64,000 nucleotides of DNA, taken from NCBI GenBank assembly GCA_034520625.1, contig JAXHNI010000013.1, positions 124,001-188,000 on the forward strand. The letters are read 5' to 3'. The position numbers and the translations under genes were made by a program. This document shows positions 1-7,984 of the stretch, piece after piece (the stretch's first letter is position 1; every line of letters starts with the position of its first letter). Origin of the DNA: JAANXG01 sp034520625. GTDB taxonomy: Bacteria > Pseudomonadota > Gammaproteobacteria > Arenicellales > JAANXG01. The notes under the pieces were generated by a model, which did not search any database, had not been told where the DNA came from, and was given only the letters and a program-made list of their open reading frames with translations.

Positions 1-744
1 TTGCGCGCTTTCACCACCCCGCCCGTCGAGCGGGTCGACATGCTGGTCATCGCGGTCAAGGCAGCAAACGCCGGCGCGGCAGCTGCGGCGGCGCGCGACA
101 TGATCGACTCGCGGACCGTGGTGATTGCCATCCAGAACGGCCTGGGCAGCGCCGACGATGTGGCGGCGGAACTGGGCGGCGACCGCTTGATTGTCGGAAT
201 CGCCGGCGGTTTCGGGGCCTCGCTGAAGGGTCCGGGTCATGCGCACCATAACGGCATGAACGTCATTCGCATGGGCGCCTACGCCGGGCTCGCTTTCGGC
301 GACGTCGAACGCTGTGTCGACGTATGGAGCACAGCCGGTTTCACCACCGAGGCTGCCCGCGACATTCGGGTCATGCAATGGGAAAAGCTCATCTGCAACG
401 CCGCCTACAGCGCACCCTGCGCGCTCACGGGCATGACCGTGGGCCAGGCGATGGACGACCCCGAGATCGGCCCGGTAAGCCGCGCCGCGGCGACCGAGGC
501 CTGGGAAGTGGCGCGCGCTCTCGATATACCCATCGACGTTGGCGATCCGGTCGCCCATGTCCGTGATTTCGCGTCCCGCATTCCCGATGCGAAACCGTCG
601 CTGCTGCTGGATGTGGAGGCGGGCCGCCCCTGCGAGATCGACTACATAAACGGCGCTGTGCCGCGCGAGGCGGCGAAGGTTGGACGCCAGGCGCCGGTCA
701 ACATGACGCTGACGCACCTCGTGCGCCGGATGCAGGCGCAGTAG
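1..744 (+). CDS. 2-dehydropantoate 2-reductase-like protein, 5' end outside window
   Basis: Oxidoreductase of the PanE/ApbA family, which reduces 2-dehydropantoate (or a related 2-oxo acid) with NADPH in the cytoplasm. The visible 247 residues hold the end of the nucleotide-binding domain (IQNGLGSAD near residue 45) and the all-helical C-terminal domain. WEKLICN, with the expected catalytic Lys at about residue 129, is present, as is the family tail with SLLLDVEAGRPCEID. The N-terminal GxGxxG dinucleotide motif is absent because the gene begins before base 1, so the TTG at base 1 is not the real start. It ends 15 bases before the leuC-like gene on the same strand, which suggests one operon. 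Because the neighbours are divergent LeuCD homologues, the substrate may be a branched or dicarboxylic 2-oxo acid rather than ketopantoate; this is inference. Confidence 0.85.
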   Translation: MRAFTTPPVERVDMLVIAVKAANAGAAAAAARDMIDSRTVVIAIQNGLGSADDVAAELGGDRLIVGIAGGFGASLKGPGHAHHNGMNVIRMGAYAGLAFGDVERCVDVWSTAGFTTEAARDIRVMQWEKLICNAAYSAPCALTGMTVGQAMDDPEIGPVSRAAATEAWEVARALDIPIDVGDPVAHVRDFASRIPDAKPSLLLDVEAGRPCEIDYINGAVPREAAKVGRQAPVNMTLTHLVRRMQAQ

Positions 745-759
745 CGCACCTCCATCCGG

Positions 760-2208
760 ATGCCCAGTACCAGACGAGTCACAGTGGCCGGCCGCGCGCT
801 CTACGAGAAGATCTTCGACAGCCGCGTCGTCCGGGAAGTGTTGCCGGGGCGTTATCAACTGTTCGTTGATCTGCATCTGGTCAACGAGGTCTCGAGTCCC
901 CAGGCCTTCGAGGCCCTGCAGGAGCGGGGCCTGGATGTGCGCTTTCCGGATCGGACGATTGCGACGGCGGACCATGCCGTCGCCACCCGAGGCAACCCCG
1001 TGCTTGACGGCAGCCCGGAGAACATCCGCCAGGTCCTGAAGCTGCGAGACAATGCCCGCAAACACGCGTTGCCGTATCTGGACCCGGAGCGAGGCGAGCA
1101 CGGCATCCTGCACGTCCTCGCGCCGGAGCGCGGCATGGTGATGCCGGGTATGACCCTGGCGTGCGGGGACAGTCACTCTTCCACCCACGGAGCATTCGGC
1201 GCGCTGGCCTTCGGAATCGGAACCTCTCAAGTCCGCGACGTGTTGGCGAGCCAGTCCCTGCTGATGGAAAAACTGCGTGTGCGGAGAATCTCCGTTGAAG
1301 GCCGGCTCGGTCCCGGCGTCTACGCCAAGGACCTGGCCCTCCACCTGATCCGCCTGTTGGGGTCCAAGGGAGGAGTCGGTTTCGCCCACGAATTCGCGGG
1401 GCCGGTGGTCGAGGCCATGGACATGGAAGCGCGCATGACTCTGTGCAATATGGCAGTGGAGGGCGGCGCGCGCTGTGGTTATGTCGAGCCCGACGACGTA
1501 ACTTTCAGCTACCTCAAGGGCCGCGAGCATGCGCCGTCGGCGCGCGCGTGGAACCGCTGCCAGGCGTATTGGCGTACCTTGCGCTCCGACCCGGACGCCG
1601 AGTACGACGACATCCTCTCCCTCGACGCCGACGCCGTGCGACCCTGTGTGACCTGGGGCACGTCGCCCGACCAGAGTGTGGCGGTCGATCAACCAATCCC
1701 TCATCCTCGCAGCCTGCCGCCCGACCAGCAGGCCGCGGCCGTCGAGGCGCTCGCGTTCATGGGGCTCGAACCCGGACGCCCGATCGTCGGCACCCCGATC
1801 GACGTCGCCTTCATCGGCTCGTGCACCAACGGTCGCATCTCCGACCTGGAAGTCGTAGCGCGCCTGCTCAACCGCAGCGGCATGAAGGTCGCCCCGGCGG
1901 TGAAAGCGCTCATCGTGCCCGGATCGCGGGCGGTGCGCCAGGAACTGCACCGTCGCCAGCTCGATACTGTCCTTGAAAACGCCGGCTTCGAGGTGCGGGA
2001 TGCCGGGTGCTCGCTGTGCTGCGGCATGAACGTCGATCAGCTTGTCGGACGGGAAGTCTGTGCATCCTCATCAAATCGCAACTTCAAGGGGCGCCAGGGT
2101 TCGCCAACCGGTCGTACTCTGCTCATGTCCCCGGTCATGGTGGCGGCGGCGGCAGTAAGCGGCGCTGTCGCCGACGCCCGGGAAGTGTTCGAAGAACACG
2201 GGGCATGA
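760..2208 (+). CDS. leuC: Aconitase-family large subunit, 3-isopropylmalate dehydratase type
   Basis: Large, iron-sulfur subunit of a two-subunit hydro-lyase of the LeuC/HacA group, which isomerises 2-isopropylmalate to 3-isopropylmalate or a related substrate. Length (482 aa) is normal. The three cluster ligands are visible as Cys355 in GSCTNGR and Cys417/Cys420 in CSLCCGMN; ACGDSHSSTHG lies near residues 135-144. Two details are unusual. An extra Cys (421) follows the second ligand, and the usual Pro after the CxxCxxMN motif is missing (MNVDQL). This suggests a divergent paralog rather than the housekeeping leucine enzyme. The next gene starts inside its stop codon (ATGA overlap), as expected for the small subunit. 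No leuA or leuB is in view. Confidence 0.88.
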   Translation: MPSTRRVTVAGRALYEKIFDSRVVREVLPGRYQLFVDLHLVNEVSSPQAFEALQERGLDVRFPDRTIATADHAVATRGNPVLDGSPENIRQVLKLRDNARKHALPYLDPERGEHGILHVLAPERGMVMPGMTLACGDSHSSTHGAFGALAFGIGTSQVRDVLASQSLLMEKLRVRRISVEGRLGPGVYAKDLALHLIRLLGSKGGVGFAHEFAGPVVEAMDMEARMTLCNMAVEGGARCGYVEPDDVTFSYLKGREHAPSARAWNRCQAYWRTLRSDPDAEYDDILSLDADAVRPCVTWGTSPDQSVAVDQPIPHPRSLPPDQQAAAVEALAFMGLEPGRPIVGTPIDVAFIGSCTNGRISDLEVVARLLNRSGMKVAPAVKALIVPGSRAVRQELHRRQLDTVLENAGFEVRDAGCSLCCGMNVDQLVGREVCASSSNRNFKGRQGSPTGRTLLMSPVMVAAAAVSGAVADAREVFEEHGA

Positions 2209-2810
2209 CCGGTTCACCACCGATTCGAGTTGTCCGTGGGACTGCGCTGTTCATTGCCGGTGACGACGTAGATACCGATCAGATCATGCCCTCCCGGTTC
2301 CTGCGCTCGACAAGCTTCACCGGGCTGGAGCAACACGTTTTCGAAGATCTCCGCCAGGCCGGGCCGCACCCGTTTGACGATCCGCTTCACGCCAGCGCGT
2401 CGATTCTTATCGCTGAGCGCAATTTCGGTTGCGGATCGTCGCGTGAGCACGCACCGCAGGGACTGGCACGCTGGGGCATCCGGGCCATCATCGCGGAGTC
2501 TTTCGGTGAGATATTCGCCGCGAACTGTACCGCCATCGGCCTGGTTTGCGTCACGCTGGCCCGAGCCGACCGCCAAAGCCTGAGCAAGGCGTGCGTTGAT
2601 GTGCCCGATGCGCCCTTGTGCATTGACCTGCGGCGGCAACGCGTTGAGGCGGCAGGAGCCGGCTTTGCGTGCACGCTGCCGGAAGGACGCCGTCAACAGT
2701 TTCTCGACGGCTCCTGGGATTCGCTTTCTCTTCTGATGGCCGATCCCGCCGCAGTGGAAGAAGTCGACGCCCGCACCCGGGTATTCGCGCCACCCCCGGG
2801 AGTCCTGTAA
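2205..2810 (+). CDS. leuD: Aconitase-family small subunit, 3-isopropylmalate dehydratase type
   Basis: Small subunit, 201 aa, partner of the preceding large subunit; it carries the swivelling domain that closes the active site. GDDVDTDQIMPSRFL near the N-terminus and NFGCGSSREHAP near residue 75 are family hallmarks. The ATG at 2205 was chosen because it overlaps the stop of the large-subunit gene by four bases (ATGA), implying translational coupling. An in-frame extension upstream of this ATG has no family similarity. As with its partner, the real substrate is uncertain; leucine biosynthesis is the default family assignment. Confidence 0.88.
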   Translation: MTGSPPIRVVRGTALFIAGDDVDTDQIMPSRFLRSTSFTGLEQHVFEDLRQAGPHPFDDPLHASASILIAERNFGCGSSREHAPQGLARWGIRAIIAESFGEIFAANCTAIGLVCVTLARADRQSLSKACVDVPDAPLCIDLRRQRVEAAGAGFACTLPEGRRQQFLDGSWDSLSLLMADPAAVEEVDARTRVFAPPPGVL

Positions 2811-2919
2811 ACCCACCTCACGAGGCCGGCCGGACCTGGTAGAAACCGGGTCGCGGAACGGGTTCAGACACGCGGATTGCGGCCGCCGGAATCGCCCCAG
2901 GCTTTCCGCAGGCCAATTC

Positions 2920-3165
2920 AGCGAGATGGATCTTCGTGCCCAGGCAGCCACGGAGGCAGCGCCGGACTGCGCCCCACGGCCACACTCGTACCCCGGCCCG
3001 GGACGGAGGGCAAAGTCTTGCCGATGGCGCGCACCAACTCGCTCCCAGGACCTTTGAAAGCCGTCTCTCTGGCCAACAACACCGTGTCTTTTTGACCACA
3101 CCCCACCCGCTAGCGCCTTTCATCCCGTCAGGTACCTGCTTTAGAATTCGTACCCGTCAGCCGAA
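2920..3165. repeat. Dispersed repeat R1, solo copy (IS91-associated end)
   Basis: About 245 bases that align, with scattered mismatches and small gaps, to 32552-32800, where the same sequence directly follows the 3' end of a decayed IS91-type transposase. Shared stretches include the cagcgagatggatctt start and the gatggcgcgcaccaa and aggacctttgaaagccgt blocks. A shorter related copy lies at 4981-5045 and a fragment at 34436-34490. The rest of the intergenic stretch 2811-3175 shows nothing else. I read it as a leftover transposon end. It abuts the 5' region of the next gene and may carry that gene's promoter. Confidence 0.7.
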
Positions 3166-3175
3166 GGGGAAGACA

Positions 3176-4699
3176 ATGGATGCAGACAACCGCACTCTGA
3201 CAGCGCCGGCGCCGGTCGGCAGAGCCGCGCGCCGTGCACTGGTGCTCGCCTGCCTCGTGGTGCCAGTGATCGCGGCCGCGGCCCAGGGGGAGGCAAGCGA
3301 GATTCTCCGGGAAGCGGTCGAGCGCCAGCAGGCGCGCCTCGTGGATGTCCACAACTATACCCTGGTAAGGCGGATCAACGGCCGCGAGGCCGTCGCGTAT
3401 TACGAGCGCCGGGAAGCCGGCGGCAGGGCGACCTTCGAGCCGGTCAGCCCGCTGCGGCTGGCGCTGGAAAGCGGCGCCTTCGATGACACCCCGCTCGCCG
3501 GGCTCGCCCCGGGCGGCGACGTGCTGGGCAGCCTGCGCAGCGCGCTGACCGACGCTGTCACCCAGGCCGGCGCCGCCGCGCTTGAGCAGCAGCTGGCCGG
3601 CGCCGCGCCCGGAGAGGTCGCCAGCCTCGTTGATGCATTGATTCGGCCGCCGAAGCCCGGCGCCGGAGGCGGCGAGACTATCGGCTCGCTGGTGGACGTA
3701 GATGCCTTCAAGCAGGCCTTGGTGGAAGGCGCGCTGCGGGTCGGCATGACGCAGCTGGCCTCCCAGGTCCTGGGGCTACCCGGCGACACCGGCCTGGCCT
3801 TGCTGAAGGCAGTGCGCGGCAAGGCGTCGCCCGGCGAGCTGCTCGGCGAGCTCGCCCGCACGGCGCTCGGCGGCGCCGCCGGTGGAATGCCGGGCGGCGG
3901 CCCGGGCGGCGGCGCGATGATGGCTGGCAATCCCCTCCAGGCGGGCATCGGCGCCGTGACCCGCCTCGGCGGCCAGTTCATGGCCCGCAAGTCGATGAGC
4001 GCCGCGGATCGCATCCTCACGCCCCGCTACATGAACGATGTCGACTTCTACAGTGCCATGCAGGCGGTGCGCTCGCGCGCCTTGCTCGACGGGACCGAGA
4101 ACGTCGACGGCCGCGAGGCCTGGGTGCTGCGCGTGGACGACCTCAGCGGGATAGACGGCGCCGAGGCGATTCGTTCCGGGCGTATGACGCTGTGGCTGGA
4201 TACCGGGCGCCACGTCCCCCTGCGCGCCGAGGTGGAAGGCGAGACAAACGTCGAAGGACAGTGGCAGCCGATCAACATTACGGTCGTGCGCGCGGACTAC
4301 ACGGAGACCGACGGCGTGCTCTTTCCCGGCCGCTCGACCACCACCATCACCGGCCCGGATGCCGAAGACGGGTCGGGGATGTTGTCGGATTCGGAGCGCA
4401 GCGAGCTCCGGGAGAAGATTGCAACGGGGATGCGGCAGCTCGACAAGCTACCCGAGCAGCACCGGGCCATGGTGCAGCAGATGATGGGCTCGCGCATGGC
4501 GCAGCTCGAGGCGATGATGGGCCCCGGTCCCATGGAATTCAACGCCACCCTGATCGAGGCGCGCGTCAATGCCGGGCCGCCCGCCGAGCTCGCCGAGCAG
4601 GCCAGAACGATGTTCGCGAAACCCCGCCCCACCACCGTGGGACCGGGCGCGCCGACGCCGGTGTCTCCCGGGGACGTCCTGCCGTGGCTCGAGGATTAG
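3176..4699 (+). CDS. Exported protein with LolA/RseB-like C-terminal half
   Basis: A 507-aa protein with an N-terminal signal peptide (basic residues, then ALVLACLVVPVIAAAA, cleavage after about residue 36), so probably periplasmic. The first mature residues (LVDVHNYTLVRRING) and the later part (WVLRVDD, MTLWLDTGRHVPLRAEVEG, FPGRSTTTITG) resemble the beta-strand pattern of LolA/RseB-type lipoprotein-binding folds. That resemblance rests on pattern only. The middle, about residues 90-290, is Gly/Ala-rich and looks disordered or helical, with a GGGPGGGAMMAG stretch. ATG 3176 is preceded by gaaggggaagac, an acceptable ribosome site. No operon partner is visible other than a possible tiny downstream gene. 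Function unknown. Confidence 0.7.
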   Translation: MDADNRTLTAPAPVGRAARRALVLACLVVPVIAAAAQGEASEILREAVERQQARLVDVHNYTLVRRINGREAVAYYERREAGGRATFEPVSPLRLALESGAFDDTPLAGLAPGGDVLGSLRSALTDAVTQAGAAALEQQLAGAAPGEVASLVDALIRPPKPGAGGGETIGSLVDVDAFKQALVEGALRVGMTQLASQVLGLPGDTGLALLKAVRGKASPGELLGELARTALGGAAGGMPGGGPGGGAMMAGNPLQAGIGAVTRLGGQFMARKSMSAADRILTPRYMNDVDFYSAMQAVRSRALLDGTENVDGREAWVLRVDDLSGIDGAEAIRSGRMTLWLDTGRHVPLRAEVEGETNVEGQWQPINITVVRADYTETDGVLFPGRSTTTITGPDAEDGSGMLSDSERSELREKIATGMRQLDKLPEQHRAMVQQMMGSRMAQLEAMMGPGPMEFNATLIEARVNAGPPAELAEQARTMFAKPRPTTVGPGAPTPVSPGDVLPWLED

Positions 4700-4730
4700 C
4701 CGTCCGGTCGCGCCGCGAACCCGCCCCACC

Positions 4731-4850
4731 ATGCAGTACCACGACGCCGTAAAGCCGACCGTGGACGAGGAGAACGACACCGACGCAGCCGGAGACAACA
4801 AGAGCGATTTCGAAAAGGAATCCGAGAAGATGGCCGAGGAGCTGGGCTAG
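4731..4850 (+). CDS. Possible small acidic protein
   Basis: A 39-codon reading frame with a strongly acidic, Lys-containing tail (DFEKESEKMAEELG), 31 bases after the preceding gene. There is no clear ribosome binding site. I do not recognise it. The composition is unlike a random frame in GC-rich DNA, which is why it is listed. It could be a small soluble protein or a spurious frame. Confidence 0.3.
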   Translation: MQYHDAVKPTVDEENDTDAAGDNKSDFEKESEKMAEELG

Positions 4851-4980
4851 TAGAAGCCCCCCGGGCGGTGCCGCGACTCACACCGGCCCGCCGGAGCCGG
4901 CCGGATTGGTATCGTGGACCAGCGTGCAAGGCTCGAGACGTTGTTGGTCCGGGGGAACGACACGGACTCCAGCGCCGCTG

Positions 4981-5045
4981 TCGGCCATCAACACCCCCGT
5001 TTTTCCGATCACACCCCACTCTCAAGCGCTTTTCATCCGAGCATC
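4981..5045. repeat. Dispersed repeat R1, short partial copy
   Basis: Matches the last third of R1 (compare 32706-32765 and 3070-3125), including tcggccatcaacac and atcacaccccac. It lies between the small frame ending at 4850 and the anti-sigma gene stop at 5083, and may include that operon's 3' end. Nothing else is seen in 4851-5082. Confidence 0.55.
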
Positions 5046-5082
5046 CGCCTGCGAGCCGGCAATCCGAGGCCGCCCGCTTTTC

Positions 5083-5679
5083 TCAGTTCTCTTCGACGAA
5101 AGAAACGATCTCGTCCCGGCGGCGCAGCCAATCGACGATCTGTGCGACGTCCGAATCTGTTGCCACGGTCGCCAGGCGATACACTCCGGACGCGCCCGGG
5201 CCTTTCACGATCTCGAGCCCCGCTTCGAGCAATAAGGTTCGCACCTGACTTTCCGTGGCCCCGGGCTCGAATCGCACCTGTATGTAAGGCCTGTCCTCCG
5301 ATGATCCGGCCGGCTCGTATTCCGCGGGCCGGTAACGCGACTCCCACAGCAAAACGCCCTGCAAGACGATTACCGCGATCGCGGCCGCCGCCGCCAGAGG
5401 CATCCAGCGACCGCCCCGTCCGCCCGGGCGCGCCTTCGCCGCCGGTTCCCGGGCGATAGACGTGCGCAAGCGTTGCAGGCCAAACGACCCCGGAGGCTGG
5501 AACTCCTGAGACCGAACGGCTTGGCGTAATTGCTTGAGCAATGCCACCTCGCGCTCGGCCGGTTCGTTACCAAGAATATAATCGCGCACTTCGCGCTCCT
5601 CCTCGGCTGTCAACGTTCCGTTCACATACCACGGCAGGAGCTCTTCGACATTGCTGCTATCGGTGTCCGTGTCGCTCAT
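5083..5679 (-). CDS. Membrane-anchored anti-sigma factor
   Basis: A 198-aa protein directly downstream of an ECF sigma gene; its ATG overlaps the sigma stop by one base (TGATG). The N-terminus (VEELLPWYVNGTL, then TAEEEREVRDYI) matches the cytoplasmic sigma-binding domain of anti-sigma factors. There is no HxxxCxxC zinc motif, so it would be a zinc-less member. One membrane helix spans about residues 92-112 (PLAAAAAIAVIVLQGVLLW), leaving an 85-residue periplasmic part. That part ends in a compact alpha/beta segment with LLLEAGLEIVKGPGASGVYRL. Expected role: hold the sigma factor at the inner membrane until an envelope signal arrives. It is the last gene of the operon starting at 10105. Confidence 0.8.
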   Translation of the reverse strand: MSDTDTDSSNVEELLPWYVNGTLTAEEEREVRDYILGNEPAEREVALLKQLRQAVRSQEFQPPGSFGLQRLRTSIAREPAAKARPGGRGGRWMPLAAAAAIAVIVLQGVLLWESRYRPAEYEPAGSSEDRPYIQVRFEPGATESQVRTLLLEAGLEIVKGPGASGVYRLATVATDSDVAQIVDWLRRRDEIVSFVEEN

Positions 5680-6251
5680 CAGATCTGGGCTCCGCTCAAG
5701 CCGAAATTCTCAAGACATCGTCGCAGCGACCGCCTTGCATGATACATCCGTGTTTTAACTGTGCCCGACGGGCATTCGACGATAGCCGCAATCTCATCAT
5801 ATGAAAGGTCTTCATAAAACGCCAGATGCACTACCTGGCGATGCTGATCACTCAACTCTTTCAGACAACGAGCGAGCACATCGCTGTAGTGCGCCGACGC
5901 CACCATGTCCTCCGCCTCTGATGCTCCATCGTGGAGATCATCGTTAAGCTCTTCCTGGCCATGCCGAGCCCGGCTGCGCAGCACGTCCATAACTTTATTA
6001 TTGGCAATACCGAGCAACCATGTGCGCACCTTTGAGCCACCCTTGAAACGCGAAGCGCCGCGCCATACCGCCAGCATGACCTTGTTGACAACATCGGCGG
6101 CGGCATGCGGGTCGTTCAACCTCGCCCGGGCAAACGCATAAACGACGTTTTCGTGAATTTCATAGAATCTTTCCATCGAACGTTGGTCTCCACCGGCGAT
6201 CGCCTTCACGAGCCGACGCGCCGAGCGTTCTTCGTTTGTATTCTCCGTCAC
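5679..6251 (-). CDS. ECF sigma factor (copy 1)
   Basis: A 190-aa sigma-70 family factor of the extracytoplasmic-function type. Region 2 is visible as YAFARARLNDPHAAADVVN followed by RFKGGSKVRTWLLGIANN. Region 4 is visible as QVVHLAFYEDLSYDEIA followed by PSGTVKTRMYHARRSLRR, a helix-turn-helix. The start is GTG at 6251, 11 bases after the stop of the upstream secreted-protein gene. The anti-sigma gene follows with a one-base overlap. The first gene of this operon is preceded by a TTGAACC-N16-CGAC element shared with three other secreted-protein transcription units. The simplest model is that this sigma recognises that element and activates its own operon. A close paralog lies at 14702-15289. 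Confidence 0.88.
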   Translation of the reverse strand: MTENTNEERSARRLVKAIAGGDQRSMERFYEIHENVVYAFARARLNDPHAAADVVNKVMLAVWRGASRFKGGSKVRTWLLGIANNKVMDVLRSRARHGQEELNDDLHDGASEAEDMVASAHYSDVLARCLKELSDQHRQVVHLAFYEDLSYDEIAAIVECPSGTVKTRMYHARRSLRRCLENFGLSGAQI

Positions 6252-6262
6252 AATACGCCGGC

Positions 6263-7969
6263 TCAGGGCGCGTTCAGGCGCCGCAGCGGAGAAACCCCCA
6301 CCGTCACCCCCTCCTCGAGCGCGCTCACCCGCATGTAAAGCCGTCCAGCACCCTCGAGATGCTCACGGGTCAAGAGGCTGACCCGGGCCCTGTCGCGGTC
6401 CGCCGGCACGACCATTCCGGCCGCAGGCTCTCCACGCACCAGCAGCGACGAGCTGCGCTGCTCCCGCTCGTTCGCGCTGGGCTCCTCCAGAAGCTGATCG
6501 GGAGTGAAGAACTCGATCAGCACATGGGTGGCCGCCTCCGGGAGATCGCTCCAGGAAACCTCCAGCCCCTCCGCGGCAACACTGTTTGGTGCGGGGTTGA
6601 GCACCGACAACGGCGCGGGCAGGGCGGCGGTGCTGACCTGCTCCGGGTCGACGCCGACGTAATATTGGATCGCCGTCTGATCGACCAGCAAGTCCGGTTC
6701 CTGGACACGAAAGCGCACCACGTGCCGGCCGGTGCCGCGGGCCGTGAAGGTGCGCGACACCTGGACACGGTTCTGGCCAACGACGAAATTTGAATAAATC
6801 TGAAGGGGCCTGAAGAACAACTGACCGCCGCCGCCCTCGGCCTCTTCCCAGGTGCCTCGCAGCAAGCCTCCCGGCCCATCGAAGCGCAGGTCGCAGACCA
6901 CATGCACCTGATCGCCCTCGTTCACGATCTTGACCCGCGCGCCGTCGTGGAACCGGCATTGCATCGCCGACACGGCGAACTCCGCCTGGCTGGGGCCGGT
7001 CAAGTTCAAAGGAATGCGCGCCGTGATGCTGTTGCCGACGTTGTCGCTCAGCGTCCGCTCAAGCACCAGCCCCCCGCCGGCCTGCCGGGCACGCAGCACC
7101 TGGCTCGACGACAAGCGGATGGTTTCGTTGAAATTCGCCCGGCCGGAACGTATGCCGCTGCGGGTCAGCCGGCGGGTGCCCTGTCCCACAACGGCACCTG
7201 AGCGGGAACGAATCACGAAGCGATCGGACGTCAGGGTAAGATTGGAGCCTTGGCCGACCTGCTCCACCACCCCGGTCCATGTCACGGGAACCGGCCGGGC
7301 GGCCCCAAGAAATGACACGCTGCCCGTCGAAGTGGAGCCTTCGAAAGCAACGAGCCGAGAGAAGTCCAGTTGGATGCCCCCCACCACCCGGGCGCCCAGG
7401 GACACATTTATCCGATCAGTCCTGACCGCGGCGGCCTGCCATCGGCGTTCATAGACCAGATCCGCCGCAACGTCCCGGGCGGCGGCCTCAAGGGCGTCAC
7501 GCAGCCGTCTCTCCGTCAGCTCGGCCGGCGGAAACGGCATTCGTTGATCGAGCACCCGATCAGCAATGGCGCTCCCCAACGCGTCCGGCAACGTTACCGA
7601 TTCCGTGACGGACTCAGTAGTGCCGCAAGCCGCGCTCGTCAGGGTCGCGTTACTGGTCGCCAGCACCGACCCATTGGCGCGGAACTCGCCCCTCGGTGAA
7701 GTGGCATTTGGATTACCGCATGTGACACTCCAGCTCGCCGAAAAGGAGCCGGGTGAGAAGCTGACGCGCAGTGGCCGGCCATCGAACAGTTCCCGGAATC
7801 TCAGCCTGCCGGATCCACCGGTTGCATCCACGCTGACTCTCGGCACGTCCAGCCGGATATCGCTGCTTACCGAGCCCGGCGATACGTCCAGGTTGGTAAC
7901 CGCGGCCAAGGGAAAGCTCACCGCGAAAAGCGCCATCGCCAAAGCGGCTTGAACTATTTTCTCTTTCAT
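6263..7969 (-). CDS. Secreted protein of unknown function in the ECF operon
   Basis: A 568-aa protein with a clear signal peptide (MKEKIVQ then ALAMALFAVSFPLAA). It lies between the beta-barrel gene (15 bases upstream) and the ECF sigma gene (11 bases downstream). The mature part is rich in Ser/Thr/Val beta-strand patterns and resembles several immunoglobulin-like modules, including a segment from about residue 330 onward (HDGARVKIVNEGDQVHVVCD) and a C-terminal fibronectin-like one. Two Cys pairs may form disulfides. GAGGCATC upstream of ATG 7969 is a usable ribosome site. No family recognised. The context suggests a surface or periplasmic partner of the barrel, possibly the signal sensed by the anti-sigma factor. 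Confidence 0.65.
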   Translation of the reverse strand: MKEKIVQAALAMALFAVSFPLAAVTNLDVSPGSVSSDIRLDVPRVSVDATGGSGRLRFRELFDGRPLRVSFSPGSFSASWSVTCGNPNATSPRGEFRANGSVLATSNATLTSAACGTTESVTESVTLPDALGSAIADRVLDQRMPFPPAELTERRLRDALEAAARDVAADLVYERRWQAAAVRTDRINVSLGARVVGGIQLDFSRLVAFEGSTSTGSVSFLGAARPVPVTWTGVVEQVGQGSNLTLTSDRFVIRSRSGAVVGQGTRRLTRSGIRSGRANFNETIRLSSSQVLRARQAGGGLVLERTLSDNVGNSITARIPLNLTGPSQAEFAVSAMQCRFHDGARVKIVNEGDQVHVVCDLRFDGPGGLLRGTWEEAEGGGGQLFFRPLQIYSNFVVGQNRVQVSRTFTARGTGRHVVRFRVQEPDLLVDQTAIQYYVGVDPEQVSTAALPAPLSVLNPAPNSVAAEGLEVSWSDLPEAATHVLIEFFTPDQLLEEPSANEREQRSSSLLVRGEPAAGMVVPADRDRARVSLLTREHLEGAGRLYMRVSALEEGVTVGVSPLRRLNAP

Positions 7970-7984
7970 TGCTTGATGCCTCTA

